Origin: Cephalopachus bancanus | Lineage: Eukaryota; Chordata; Mammalia; Primates; Tarsiidae | Direction of reading: 5' to 3' | NCBI GenBank assembly: GCA_027257055.1 | Contig: JAPVLO010000161.1 | Location: 2,294,001 to 2,358,000, forward strand | DNA: 64,000 nucleotides | Shown: piece after piece, positions 10,481 through 22,660 of the stretch | How positions within the stretch are numbered: position 1 is the first letter of the stretch | Layout: every line of letters begins with the position of its first letter | Program-made: the position numbers and the translations under genes | The notes under the pieces: generated by a model | Told to the model about the DNA's origin: nothing | The model's input: the letters and a program-made list of their open reading frames with translations, nothing else | Database searches by the model: none

Positions 10481-12455
10481 TGAACTTCAATCAGGGAGGC
10501 TCTGCCTCCCATTTAAAATGCAGGCCTATCTCTGGTTACATTCTGGACTGATATGTTGACAAAATTGGTATAAATCGAATTTTTTGTAAATTGGATCAAA
10601 TGCACCAGGGGAATCTTGCTGTGAAAAATATGAGTCCTTTTTATCAAGTATAGTACTCCTTCTCTCTGCAGGGAAGCTTGGATTTTGGTAGAGTGAGTCT
10701 CTTTAGATGGGCATTGCTTCCTCTGAGACACTTTTCTGCATGTGTTCCCTGTGCTCCTGGAAGAAAGTGACTGCGAAATTTGCATTTTCTGTTCAGGTTT
10801 TATACCTCACTTGGTCTGTGCTTCCAGGAATAATTGGTGGTGATTTGAATAAGCCCGCATCATTCAGATTTCAGAGCTTGGTTTTCAAGTGCTTGCTAAG
10901 GAGGGCTCCTGGCTATGAATATGGAATATGATTTCCATATCTGTTCCATTGGGGAGTCCAGGCATGTCATAACCACTTCAGAATCATGATTGTAGAGAGA
11001 CACCCTAGCTATAATTTTTCTATATGACAGTTCAGTTTTAAAATTGTAAAGATGCCAAAAGCAGAGTTGTATTGTTATTAGGGAAGTCAGTGACATCTGT
11101 TATATCTTGTTAACCAGGGGAGGAAAATGCTCTAATCAAAACATCTAATTATGCCCTATGAACTGATGAAATATCCCTTGCTAAATTTTTGGAATTGGCC
11201 TTAATGGAAGAAGCTGGTCTATGTAAGAACTGTGAAGTAAATTTACTCTTTTTATTTTGAAGAATACTTATCCCTAATCATGGTTACATAAGGGTATTTT
11301 AATTTTATCAAATTGCTATATGTTGAAAATAGATCTTTTTTAGAATTTGTGCAGGCCAGCATGAAGTTTTTGTTTTTGTCCTCCCTTTGACTCCCTTAGC
11401 ATATGAGGCCCCCAGAGGCAGTTTGTGTTTCCAGATGTGAGCCTTGGAGGACATGTGGTAGCTGAGAGCCACCTGGGGAGGGAGCAAATGATAATTGCAG
11501 GTGAGAGGCAGGGGGATAATTCAGCCTGTGTGTTGGGAGGTATGATTTCACACCTGAATGTTGAGACCTGCTGTGTTAGACAGTTGTGCTATTTTAAGAT
11601 GTTTTATTAGTCTAATATAGAAATGGACCAGATTATTCCAGGTCACTTTTAGCTGAATATATAAATGTTTTTAAATATTGGAGTATGATGTGATTTCAGA
11701 AATGATTCCTGTGTTTAATAGTTTCATATAATATCTGAAAGTATCAGAAACTGTCTTAACTCAACATATTTATACTGCTTCTGTCTCCCTTGATCACTAT
11801 TTAAAACCTGTAAAATTATTTTGGCTATATGACTTTCCACTTTGAATCATTCAAACTTCAAATCCTATCCAGTAAAACCATCCTTTTAGCTATATCTCAA
11901 ACTCAGAGTTAATTTTAATTGCAGCTATTACTTGTTTTCAGAATTACAGATAATAATAATATTAATGATGGTACAGTATTGATAATCTTAATGCAGGGAT
12001 ATGGATTAGGTCTGAGAAATGTTTTATTTCTTAGCTTTGGGAACATTTCATTGTTCTGAAATGATTTTCCCATAGATTGAGATCTTGAGGCCAGGCTACA
12101 GGAGTTTTTGAAGTGTTGACTGTGACACTATGCACTTCATGTTTTTGGGGGAATCTGGTGGGAAGTTCAAGTACTATTAATGTTTTCTTAGTCTGTTACA
12201 TACTCTGTAAGGCTTACTGTGTGTCTCTTGGGAGTTTTGACTAGATAGAACCTTAGAAAAAAGAGAACCCGAGTTTTCCCTCTGTATTTCTAATGTATTT
12301 TTCCCCCCTATATTCTCTGCCATAATTTAGCCCCTGCACTTTTCCTACATGTATCCTTCTGGGGATATTTGAGGCTCTCAGAACTGTTACTTTCTTCAAC
12401 CAGTAATCCATTTTCCACAAAAATACCATGAAAAGAAATTTTTGAAAAAGGAGTT
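10481..12455. other. Unique DNA, nothing recognised
   Basis: No repeat family and no coding signal. Short frames (10513-10785 minus, 10707-10931 plus, 11425-11610 plus) show no domain. Confidence 0.5.
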
Positions 12456-12655
12456 GCTATTTATTGAGTATTTTCTCTGTGCCAAGCATTGTGCTACCAA
12501 TTTTGTATTCATTATCCCAAAGAACTGCACCATTTTAAAAAAATGTCTTTATTCTGTAGTTGAAAAACTAAAACTCAGAGAGGTTAAGTCAACTTGCCCA
12601 TGATCAGTACAAAAGAGGCAGGAAATGCAGCCGTTTCTGCCTCACTTGAAAGCTT
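12456..12655 (-). repeat. MIR SINE, antisense
   Basis: TTTATTGAGTATTTTCTCTGTGCCAAGCATTGTGCT is followed by an ATTCATTATCCC segment, then AAAACTCAGAGAGGTTAAGTCAACTTGCCCA, which is the reverse MIR order. About typical for a 100-My-old element. No coding capacity. Confidence 0.75.
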
Positions 12656-13460
12656 GGGCTCCTCACTCTTGTATGCTATTCTTTTTTAATAGAGATTCAT
12701 TTTGTGAGTGAGTTTCAAATGGGTTTCTGGTAGGCCACATTTGTACCTTAATGCTGCTGAAAATGGTCATGGTTACAAAGGATTTTCTAGATATAATAAT
12801 AGGATTTTAGGGAGGAGGGAGTGCCTTACCATCTTTTGGGAAGTCTTTTTATTTTCTTTTTAAAAACTGGAGTTTATAGTTGACTGTCACTGACACAGTG
12901 TATCTGTAACATATTTCTTGTGTTTTTTTTCCCTGTCTCTGTGTACCTTTCACTTTCTCCCTGTATCTCCCTGTATTAAAATCTGATCTTGTCCTAGGTC
13001 ATATTACTCAGGTAGATTTTAAGCCTTTGTCAAAGGTAGAGGTTCAGTCTCATAATATAGAGCGTTCTGTGTGTCAGTCTCTCTTCTGAACCCATGCACA
13101 TATGTCTCTCACTAAATTCTTAAAGCAACCCCCTGGAACACAAGTGTAAAATTAGTAGGAACTGGTAATTTCTAACAGTTACTAGGCACATAAGCTTATA
13201 TTCTACGATAGATTCCTAAGTATTTTGTCTTGTCTGCTTTTAAACTATTCTAGGAAGTGGTGGCTCTTCTCTTGGGAATCTAGTCCACAATAAAAGAAAC
13301 CTTAATGCTAGCGCTAGGGTTTTCTTCTTCTTTTTTTTCCTTAAAATTAATAAGAACTACATTCTTTCTGGTAATGCTCATTGCTTTTCTTGATATCTAT
13401 ATCTTGAAGATACCCGGTAACAGTACATTTTGTTCCCTCTGTCACTGTTTCCGTTCATTC
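12656..13460. other. Unique AT-rich DNA
   Basis: Nothing recognised apart from pyrimidine runs near 12925-12975 (CTGTCTCTGTGTACC..CTCCCTGTATCTCCCTGTATT), which contain a short direct repeat of CTCCCTGTAT. Confidence 0.45.
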
Positions 13461-13550
13461 TAAGCATATTTGCAAATTGTATTCCCCCATTTTCAACTCC
13501 ATCCTATTGAGGCTTGTTTATGCTACAAGGAGTGTGCTAATGAATGTGAC
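13461..13550 (+). repeat. Local dispersed duplication, copy A
   Basis: TAAGCATATTTGCAAATT..., then CATCCTATTGAGGCTTG and TATGCTACAAGGAGTGTGC, recur in the same order and orientation at 14118-14205. The two copies differ by a few substitutions and a small length change near a CATTTTCAACCCC motif. Not a family I recognise. Confidence 0.85.
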
Positions 13551-14034
13551 TGTTAGATTTGCTTCTTATGGAATTCTCAACTGCATTTAGAGTACTGTAT
13601 ATTCTTGAGCAACCCTCTTCTCATCTCTCCTGGACTGAGATGGGTCTCCACATAGTTCATCCTTCAGGACTTCAGGAAGTAGGGTAATATAAAGACACAC
13701 AGTACTCTCACTGTGCCTGAATTTTCAGAAGATTTCTAGGTGAATATGAAAATTATATTCACTTGTCTGAAGAGTCTCTCTCTTTTTTAAGAGAGGTGGC
13801 AGTTTCTTCTTGGAACCACCACAGTAGAGTTCTGTCTTTACAGATTGTAATTGTCGGGGAGACTCAAGTCAAGGCGTATTATTTGAAATTAAAATATAAC
13901 TATACAAATTTGGTGTAATAGGAACCACATCTTTAAGTCAAGGATCGTGAAGGTGATTTCTTATGTTTTAATTTTAAGTATTTGTAAAATATGAATTCTA
14001 TATTCCCCTAGGGTGTGTTTTAGCTTGTAAACTC

Positions 14035-14103
14035 TTAGATAGGAACATGTATTTTAAACTTTTCCTTGTTAGATAAGAACTGTGTGTTTTTAACTTTTCC
14101 TTG
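14035..14103 (+). repeat. 34/35-bp tandem duplication
   Basis: Copy one (14035-14068) starts TTAGATAGGAACATGTATTT and copy two (14069-14103) starts TTAGATAAGAACTGTGTGTT. Both end in AACTTTTCCTTG. The copies are directly adjacent and differ at about six positions, so this is a local tandem duplication. Confidence 0.85.
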
Positions 14104-14117
14104 TGTCCTTGCCCCTC

Positions 14118-14205
14118 TAAGCATATTTGCAAATTTTCAACCCCATTTTCAACCCCATCCTATTGAGGCTTGCTTATGCTACAAGGAGTGTGCTAATGGA
14201 TGTGA
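14118..14205 (+). repeat. Local dispersed duplication, copy B
   Basis: Second copy of the ~90-bp unit at 13461-13550, lying about 650 bases downstream and only 14 bases after the tandem duplication at 14035-14103. Here the CATTTTCAACCCC motif is partly doubled (TTTTCAACCCCATTTTCAAC). Confidence 0.85.
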
Positions 14206-15655
14206 TGGTTTGTAATGTCCCTGTTGTGAAGTTTTCAATTAAAGAATCATAGTGTGAAGATAGGCTGGCAGGGACAGGTGTCAATTTCACTTCAGGGCAG
14301 TGGATGTCTTCTACTTACTGTTTACAGAGGAACTTTAGCATTCTTGTTGTAGATTTTCACATCTGTCCATATTCTAGCTGTACTCCTGTTTCATTTAATA
14401 TGGTATACCTGGGATTAGGGACAGAAATATGAATGCTCAGCCTGATTTGGAAATTATATTGTTGAAATACAGCCCATATGGCCATTGTAAAATGGTTACT
14501 ACTGCATATAATTGCCTTTCCAATGATGTGCTTTGTCATTGCTTCCATCTTCCAAGAAGCACTCCTGTAGCATGCTGACAGCAATGGCATCATTAGAAAG
14601 TATATGGACATGCAAAGGCATTAAATTTGTGTTTAGCTTAAAGATAAGATAACATTGTTAGAGGATAAGTCACCTCTAACCCATCCTTGCTTTAATCAAT
14701 CTGTGACTCTTGCTTTGTCCAGCACAGCCAGAATGGATAATAGAGAGTTGCAAAAGTCCTATTTACTTGTTTGCTGAGTATATTTCATATCTTCCCTACA
14801 ATTGGGGGAAGGTCCTTTAGCTGTATGTAAGTTCGCATTACAGCATTGCAGCCAGTTAGCTTCTCAGGAGTTCTTCCAACTATTCATGTCCAGTGCATAG
14901 TTCTTTTCTAGAATACTCCCTCAACCTTTGTTTTCCTGAATGTAAGCCCAAAGCAGGCTTAGCCAGAGATTGTTTTCTTTGGGGATCATTTAGATGTAAG
15001 AATAGAGACTAACTGGAGTCAGGAAACTATCAAGTGGCTACCAGGTTGCCTAAATTTATATCCTCCCTTGTATAGCATCTAACTCCACAGGGGTCTCAAG
15101 TCCACCACCCCTTTCCCTTTCTTCTATTAGAAGCAGTAAGATTATTGTAGCCTAGAGGCTTAGTAGCAGATCCCAAAGATGGAGCAACAATGTGACAGGG
15201 CATGGAACGAAATGTCCCCCACTCCCACCCTGTGTAGTTGACTGTTGTTATTTTGTTTGGGGCCATCAAGAAAGGTTCACTATCTGATTGTAGATATTTT
15301 AGGGAAGCAACTTTTGTGGGACATGATATGCCTTGAATTTTCAGGATCCTTTTTACAGTTTTCGGTGAATAATAAGTGAAATCACAGAATGGAACATCAT
15401 TCATCAACTTTAACGTTTCTCTTTGGCGTTTAACAGAAATAATGTGGAGTTGGAGACTTTCAGAGTGATAAGGGACTTTGGAGATCCTCTTGGGTGGTGC
15501 ATTTGGATACTTCAGGGCACACTTGAGTCACTTAAAAGGAGGTTTTGACTTCATTCAACCAGAAGTACTCCACCTTTACTTGTTTTATGTATTAGGGCAA
15601 GATTCTCTTTGGGAAGAAAAAGATACTTGGATTCTTTTGTTTTTTTCTTTTATTC
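14206..15655. other. Unique DNA, nothing recognised
   Basis: No repeat family is recognised. Minus-strand frames of 84 and 103 codons (14357-14611, 15096-15407) have no domain features and are interrupted by no plausible splice structure. Confidence 0.45.
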
Positions 15656-16310
15656 AAAATATTTGTTGACAGCTTCTACGTGCCAGGTTCAGGAAATGCA
15701 GTAGTAAATAAGAGAAATAGATATCTCTGCTGTAATGGAATTTATATTGTAGCAAGAGGATGGGGACATATTATGAATAAATAAATACATAATTATGTTG
15801 GGAGGTGACAGGGGATTTATAAATCAGGGTAAAGGGATAGAAAGAACCTAGTTCAGCAGGTCCTAGAATAACATTGCTTTGTTTCATTATAACAGGAATG
15901 AGAAAAAAATCAATTTCTGGCCAGGGCAACTGTCTTTGTAGAGTTTGCACCTTCTCGCCATGTACGGTAATATTGGTTGTGTTATATGTAGTTTCGCAAT
16001 ACTGATGATATTAAGTGAGGATTTACTGTATATGTATGCTTGTGTGCTATTTTATAGAGGGTGATTTTCAGGTGAGGCTTCTCTGAGGAGATAATATCTT
16101 ATTAGAAACCCGAAAGGAAGTGAGGAAGCAAGAAATGTGGATAGCCAGGAGAAGGAGAGAGAAAAACAAGTGTGAAGCCTTTAAGGAATGAGTGGCTTGG
16201 TGTGTGAGCAACTGTAGGAGGCCATAGCCACTGGAATGGAGCCACTGCAGAGGAGGAGGCAGAAATAGGGGTAGGGCTGCAAGAACTTTGACTGAGTGAT
16301 GCCAGAAGTT
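15656..16310 (-). repeat. L2 LINE fragment, antisense
   Basis: CAAAATATTTGTTGACAGCTTCTACGTGCCAGG...AGTAGTAAATAAGAG...GTAATGGAATTTATATTGTAG follows the reversed L2 3' end. After an AT-rich part comes a downstream portion with GGTGAGGCTTCTCTGAGGAG and AGGAAGCAAGAAATGTGG. The length (~650 bp) and order fit one old insertion. Open frames on the minus strand (16068-16427) are remnants or chance. Confidence 0.65.
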
Positions 16311-16329
16311 TAAAAACAGCTGCAAACAA

Positions 16330-16440
16330 CTGTCCAAAGTCCTCATTTCCCAGCTGAAAAAGTGTTTTTGAATTTCCCCAAGGTCACCCAGCTGATGTTC
16401 AAACAAGACCAGATCTAGAACTCTCATGTTATATTCTTTT
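16330..16440 (-). repeat. Partial MIR, antisense
   Basis: TTTCCCCAAGGTCACCCAGCTGATG...CAGATCTAGAACTCT resembles the reversed MIR segment CCCAAGGTCACACAGCTAGTAAG...GAGCCAGGATTTGAACCC. Only half of the element is present. Confidence 0.5.
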
Positions 16441-16639
16441 GTGGTAGATGCACCTTGTTTTCACCACTCTAGGCCTTAGGGTGCCTGGAGCATCTTTTTG
16501 GAGACTAGAAGATTGTGTCTCCTTTCCTGTTAATGAGTATGGTTCTCCCAAGATATATGCTTCAAGAGTATACAGGATTCCAATGCCCAGTCGCCACAAA
16601 TTGGGAAACAGTTTTGTTCGTTAGTGTCAGAATTACTTG

Positions 16640-16850
16640 TGACATTCGTTGTACCCAGAGCTTTACACGTGTTATCACATTTAACCCTCACAACAACCCC
16701 GTGTGATAGGTAACATCTTTCTTATTTTAGAGATGAGGAAACTGAGGTTCAGAGAAGTTAAGTAACTTCCCCTTGGTCATGTAGATAGAAAATTGCAGAG
16801 CCAGGATTTGGACTGAGACTGTCTGAATCCAGGGCCTGCACTGCCTCCCT
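16640..16850 (-). repeat. MIR SINE, antisense, well preserved
   Basis: Contains TTTACACGTGTTATCACATTTAACCCTCACAACAACCCC, then AGATGAGGAAACTGAGGTTCAGAGAAGTTAAGTAACTTCCCC and CAGAGCCAGGATTTGGAC in order (quoted in separate words of the consensus: TAACCCTCACAACAACCCC, GATGAGGAAACTGAGGTTC, GTTAAGTAACTT). This is a near full-length reverse MIR. Confidence 0.9.
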
Positions 16851-17489
16851 GATGAAGAGGTGGGCTGGACTTGTGTGCTTTCATTGGAATATTTTCCCCT
16901 CACTTCCATTTTAAGATGGCTCTAGAACTGAGCCCCAGCATTGTCTTGTCACAACCCACTTCTGTGACTCCAAATGTTTGTTTATCTAGAGGATTTTAAA
17001 GCCAGTCTGGCTCAGACCTGGCAACTCTGCTGATTTTAGGTGGATTGCTGGGTAAGCAATACCTTTGGTCTTTCTGAGTTGGGTTTGACTAGAGCATTTT
17101 TCTCAAAACCTGTGCTGTGAAGTATATTACAGAATGCAGGCCAGCGTTTTCAAGTTAGCCGACTTAATTAAACTGGTCTTGTTTTTTTTCCCTTGGTGAA
17201 GTAAAAGCCCCAGAGACCATCAGTGCCTATGATCTGTAGGAATGTAAAATCATCTTTTTAGTTCTGGTGCTTTTGAGGACCCAAGCTCTGTGAGTCTGCT
17301 TTAAAATATATTTGTGTAAAGTGTGTATATGACTATGAAATATTTATATGGAAAAGTATAAAACATTGCATAACCAATACCTGTGTACCTACTACCAACT
17401 TCAACAAATCTTAGCATTTTCTGTACTTTTATTAAAATTGTAGGTTATTTTTAGCATATATGGTTGAAGGAAAAACAGTCGACAGTAAG
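16851..17489. other. Unique DNA plus a small old LINE-like scrap
   Basis: Mostly unrecognised. At about 17320-17420 the words TGGAAAAGTATAAAACATTG and CTGTGTACCTACTACCAACTTCAACAA resemble the same old L1-like repeat as at 2575-2885. Confidence 0.4.
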
Positions 17490-17700
17490 CTTTAGAGCTG
17501 GGAATTCTCAAACCTGGGTAAAATTAGAATACCCTGGGGGGATATCCTGGGGAGCTTTAAAAAAAGTCCCCATGTCTATGAAAAGGTGGAGAAAGCCCCC
17601 ATCTCTAACATCAGAACATTTAAAAACTCCCCAGGAGATTCTATTGTGCTGTTTGGGTAGAGACCCAGTGTTTGGAGGGCATGTCAGTTTTTCTTCACAA
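17490..17700. repeat. hAT-Charlie-like MITE remnant (MER20/MER5 type)
   Basis: GGAATTCTCAAACCTGGG...CCTGGGGAGCTTTAAAAA near the left side and TTTAAAAACTCCCCAGGAGATTCTATTGTGC near the right are roughly inverted counterparts, as in the short non-autonomous hAT elements of this type. A frame across it (17464-17763, 99 codons) is incidental. Confidence 0.6.
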
Positions 17701-18299
17701 GGTTTTCTCTGTTGCCTGGTACCCAGCCATGTGCAGATAGTGAATGGTGTTCCCGGTCTTTAGTTTTCGTTTTTTGTATGCACTTTTTAGTGTGATTTTG
17801 CTTTCTGAGTTTCTAGGGGTATAATGTCCTGAGGAGCTCCTCTCCAGAGACTATCTCCCTTCTTAGATCACCATATGAGATAAGCTGGAGATATGTTTAC
17901 TATTTGTTGCAAAGCATCAAGTACTTAGAGACCAGGAGTGAGGTATTAGAAAGGGTACTGAGGAATTCACAAGTATTGGGACCTACTGTTAGTTGAAAGT
18001 GTTTGGGTAAGTGAAAGTTATAGTTACCTGGAAGTCAGTGGGAACTCATGTTTTCATTTAGAAACCTGGAGTCACACACATCCTTACAGGAAGGCTCTAA
18101 GTTGTGGAATGGCAATTGAGGGCCTTTTTGGCCTGGGACACAGCTATATCAGTGAAATTCATACCTGGCAAGATTACAGATAAGATGTTCTCTGCAAAAC
18201 AGAATGGTCAGTTCTCAGTGGATACATCTGTGATGTGATGTAAGTGCTTTCAACTATGGATTGTGTGAGGCATAGGCATCTGTGGGCCTCCTTGTAGCA
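17701..18299. other. Unique DNA, nothing recognised
   Basis: No repeat or exon is seen between the Charlie-like remnant and the L2 fragment. Confidence 0.45.
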
Positions 18300-18450
18300 C
18301 CTTCATTGCCTTCATCCATTCAACAAATAGTTACTGAGTTTCTTCTCTGTGCTAAGCTGTTGTAGGCACTGGGGCTAAACTAACACACTTTATGTAGTGA
18401 GCTAAACAAAGCCCCTGCTCTCAAGGAATGGCATTCTGGGAATAGGTAGG
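18300..18450 (-). repeat. L2 3' end, antisense
   Basis: TTCATCCATTCAACAAATAGTTACTGAGTTTCTTCTCTGTGC...GTAGGCACTGGGGCTAAAC...AAAGCCCCTGCTCTCAAGGAATGGCATTCTGG is the classical reversed L2 3' end. Confidence 0.85.
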
Positions 18451-18879
18451 TGGTGTTACATTCTGGTATCACATTGTTTTTTTGGAATGTCTAACATAGA
18501 AAAAGGTGTGGTGAAACTAATCCTCCTTTAGTTTAGCTCTAGTGGGGGGAACCATTTGGCAGGTAGGAAAGTGCTTTTACCTAATTTGGCTTAAATTATT
18601 TTTATTCTTAGAATTTCAATTACAAATACTGTAACCGATGTATTTCTTTAAGAGAAGTTGAATGCTGACACATTAAAGTTTGCAGGGACTTCTGGAATCT
18701 GTTGGATTTCATTTTATAGTTAGCATCTTAACATGATGAGAATGATGTACAGCTAAGATTCAAGTGTAGGGAAGATGCTGAAGAAATGATGATACCTGAT
18801 TTTATTTCTGCTTGAAGTGAAATCCCCTAACCCATTTGTGTGCTCATACATGTGAGGAGGGCAGAATATGAAAGTGGTA

Positions 18880-19128
18880 TGCTCACGGTCACCCCAGCAC
18901 TGACCTGCTGGTCTCCGATGATCCTACCACCTCAGCCTTCCAAGCTACTGGAATGGAACTACAGGTGCGCGCTACCATGCCCAGTTTTTTTTTTTTTTCT
19001 TTTTTTTAATTGTAGAAATGAGGTCTTGTCAAGTTGCCCAGGCTGTTCTCGAACCGGTGGGCTCAGGCAATCCTCTCACCTCGGCCTCCCAAAGTGCTGG
19101 GATTACAGGCTTGAGCCACCCGGCCAGA
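18880..19128 (-). mobile_element. Alu SINE lacking its 3' end, antisense
   Basis: Reads from within the right arm (CTCACGGTCACCCCAGCACTG) to the left-arm start (CTTGAGCCACCCGGCC). The A-tail and the end of the right arm are missing, so the copy is truncated or deleted at its 3' side. The middle linker is expanded to T-rich sequence (about 18986-19008). It belongs to the older CTCAAGCCTG form. Confidence 0.9.
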
Positions 19129-19914
19129 TCCTGAAGTTTATTTCTAGGGCACTCTATTGAGCAAGGCTATCAGGTTACCTTCTCTGGAAAGACTTAATCA
19201 GAAGTGAAGCTTAAATCTCTTAGAGTTATCCACAGTAGTCAGGGGAATTGGGCACTGATGAATACCATTGGACCACTGAATAGATGGAATGCCTTAGAAG
19301 TGATGTTTGGAGTTAGTCAATAAAGTGGATCTTGAGAAGAAAATGGAAAATTTTAGGGAAAAATTACTGAAAAAGAAAATTTAAAGCTTTTGGGTTAGAT
19401 GGAAGAAGAAAACAGTGATTGATATGATTTCCTTTCTGGATCATTATCCTCATCAGACATTATTGTTGACTAAAGAGGAAAAAAGTTTTCCAGAATGTAA
19501 AGTACTCTTTATACCTGTGAGCTCTTAGAAATAATAATTTTTTAAAACCAAGAATATTTTGTTTTTATCAGCTTTTGGATTCCTAAAGTAGATTTTGACT
19601 TCAAGGTATGAGAAAGTAGGGAAATGAGTTTTTGTTGTTTTTGTTATCAAAGGCATGAAAACATTCTTCTAGTTTAGGCTTTCCTAGTCCTTGAAATCCT
19701 TGGGAACTATGTGTGCTGACAAAAATCTAGTACTTGTGTCTCTGCCCAGATTGACAGGTTTGGGAATAAGAGCATGGGTTCATGAATGTGAAGATTGTAC
19801 CAAAACTTACCTAGAGGGATACAAGATCTTTTTGTTTCCCAGTTGTGCTTAATTGTTCTTCAGCTATAAAACTAGTATTGATGTGCCATTGATAATACTA
19901 ATGAGAATTAGTAT
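19129..19914. other. Unique AT-rich DNA
   Basis: No repeat or coding signal is recognised. Confidence 0.45.
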
Positions 19915-20352
<438 letters not shown>

Positions 20353-20354
20353 AA

Positions 20355-20700
20355 AAAATTATTAATAATGAAAACAAGCATTTATTGAGTGCTTGGTAGT
20401 TTAATTGCTTAAACCAGCTTTTGTAGTCCTCACACGGTGGTCCCATGAGATAAGTACTGTTATGATTTCTATTTTATAAGAGCGGAAACTGTTGGAAGGC
20501 TGAGGCGGAAGGATCACTAGAGCCCAGCAGGTCGAGGCTGCGGTGGCCCGGAGCGGCCACTGCACTCCAGTCTGGGCGACAGTGAGGCTCCAACTCAAAA
20601 AAAAAAAAGAGGAAACTGGCACGGAGTTTACACCCAAGGTCAAGTGTGTCAGTAGTGGTGGAACCCATACATTCTGGTTCCAGAGCCTCACATGAGCCAC
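20355..20700 (-). repeat. MIR SINE, antisense, split by a truncated Alu
   Basis: The left part (CATTTATTGAGTGCTTGGTAG...TAGTCCTCACACGGTGG...AAGTACTGTTATGATTTCTATTTTATAAG) and right part (GAGGAAACTGGCACGGAG...CCCAAGGTCAAGTGTGTCAGTAG...GTTCCAGAGCC) are continuous MIR consensus order when the Alu piece at 20492-20607 is removed. Confidence 0.8.
20492..20607 (+). mobile_element. 5'-truncated young Alu (right arm only)
   Basis: Starts inside the right arm (TTGGAAGGCTGAGGCGGAAG), continues through the hairpin GTGGCCCGGAGCGGCCAC and ends in a short A-tail. Target duplication AGCGGAAACTG (20481-20491) / AGAGGAAACTG (20608-20618), with one mismatch. Alus are usually full length, so a 5'-truncated copy with a clear duplication is uncommon. 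Confidence 0.88.
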
Positions 20701-22280
20701 TACGTAATGAATAATGCTACTACATAAATAAATGCTTCTTCAGAATTTTTGTTCTGATGTTGTTTTACTGGGACTTTCACCCCTTTTCCTACCCTGCCCT
20801 ACCCACCTATCTCCACTTTACCTATGGGTGTCTTTAGAGGCAATAAATGCAGCTTAGACTGGCACTTTATTATAGATGAGAAAATAGAGATCTAGAAATT
20901 TATGTTTATATAATTGTTCTATATGACCTAGTAGGATAGAATGTGGGGAACCCAGGTTTCCTAATATATAGGTCACTGCTTTTCCCATTGCACTTTATTG
21001 CTTCCATTAAAAATATTTTAAACATTTAACTGAACTAAAATTTATAAACTTAATTTGTGTCACCCATACTCTTGTGGATGAACTAGATTAAAATAGTTAG
21101 GCACTGGGCGAAAATTTTGCCCTAGGGAGGAATGTGATAGGCATTTTAGAAACTAACATTTGCCCCTGGGATTATCTGACCTACTCCTGAGGATGTCTTT
21201 CTCATGTTTGGTAGGGTTATTTAAAAAAATGAGGGGAGAAAGTATTTAGAGGAAGCACAAGAGGCATTCTTAGACTTGAGTTTTGCATGATCCATGGGTT
21301 TACGGAGGGACTTTTTTTTTTTTCTTTCCATTTAGGCCCTTTTTACTTTAGCTACTGGCTGGCAAATAATATTTTAAAAGAGGATAGAAAGATCCACTTA
21401 GATTCTTGGTGTTTTAGAGTCTCCTGTATTCTGGTTTTTTGTTTTGTTTGTTTTTTCTTTTGGTTCTGTGATTCTTTTTGTTGTAACCTCTTTCCTTGGC
21501 TAACACTTTGTTTAAAAACAAATACTGTGGTATTCTAAAACAAATTATCCAGCAGGCTTCCCAATTGTGCTCTCAGATAAAGGACCCCAGGGTAGTCCTC
21601 TTTCTACCTTTGAATTTTGGTTGCCTATACATGCCTTGAGAGCAAATTTCAGTTTACTGTGAAGCTTCCAACTCAGATTAATGTGGTTATTTAAAACTAG
21701 AATACATATTTGAAAGAGGAAATGTGGATTGGAGTTAACCTTTCAAAGGGCTCTAATGGGACTCTGGAATGTAATGAGTAGAGTTTTGTCTAGGGTTAGA
21801 AACTGTGGGCGCCAGTTTGTTTTTGAGTTTTTAGCTGAATGACTTTGGTCCTGTCATTAAACTTCTGGAAATCTAAACTTTTGATGACACAATAACAATA
21901 ATGAAAATAGAGAATAGCTCCCATACTGTGCTTTGAAAAAGCACAAGTTCAGATTTTTACCAATGTCCCAGGAATCCTCTTGGCCACAGACAAGTAATTG
22001 ATTTTACAGTTTTTATTCCTAAATTTACAGAATGGGTTTCCCAGTAGGAGTTAAATAGTGATTGTAACATATCAGCTTCCTTTTTGGGGGTGGGGGAGGG
22101 GATGTTATAATTGTGAGAAAAATATTCATGAACGCCTTGGCCAAGTATTTTTTGTATTTGGTGAGAGAACCCTTTTTCAGTTGTTAAGCCTTTTGCAAAA
22201 CTTTTTGTCACCCATGTTGGGTATGGAGAATCTGGAGTAGGTATTTCAGACTGCTACAGATTACAAATTCTTGCCTTGTG
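20701..22280. other. Mostly unique DNA with degraded MIR-like scraps
   Basis: Weak MIR/L3-like segments appear at about 20830-20990 (ATTATAGATGAGAAAATAGAG) and, in forward orientation, at about 21770-21905 (GAATGACTTTGGTCCTGTCATTAAACTTCTGG). A T-rich stretch at 21310-21330 and G-rich 22085-22100 are simple composition. No gene. Confidence 0.45.
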
Positions 22281-22352
22281 CAGTGGTTTCCAAACCCAGT
22301 TGCACATCACCCCAGGGTAGCTTGTTAAGCATGCAGATTCCTGGGCCCCATC
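22281..22352 (+). repeat. MER20-like hAT-Charlie fragment
   Basis: CAGTGGTTTCCAAACCCAGTTGCACATCACC...GGTAGCTTGTTAAGCATGCAGATTCCTGGGCCCC follows the first half of the MER20-type consensus, starting exactly at its CAGTGGTT terminus. Confidence 0.75.
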
Positions 22353-22436
22353 TCTGACCATTAAAAGTTAATCCCCTGCTGTGTGGCTTTGGAATGTTTG
22401 TTTTTTAATCACTATTTTAGAAAATATATTGAGTGT

Positions 22437-22660
22437 TTTTTTTTTTTTTTTTTTTTTGCTACCTGACTTTTATGAAAATACAACATTCATGCATATTTGG
22501 TTTGGAAATCTTATTTATTTTGAAATAGAACACATCCTGAAAAATAGTGTACTGCTCAATGAATTATCACAAAGTGAACACCCAAGTAGCTAGTATCCAA
22601 GTAAAGAAATAGAACATTGTCAAAAAATTTGGTGTTTACTAAATTTCTCAAGTTCCTCTT
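22437..22660. repeat. Poly-T tract and old LINE-like fragment
   Basis: A T-run at 22435-22457 is followed by AATGAATTATCACAAAGTGAACACCC and GTAAAGAAATAGAACATTG, which are words of the same ancient repeat seen at 2575-2885 (a neighbouring part of it). The T-run has no Alu body attached. Confidence 0.6.

Noticed and set aside
10031..10560. A microRNA-like hairpin near the octamer block
   Set aside because: I looked for complementary arms by eye and found none longer than a few bases.
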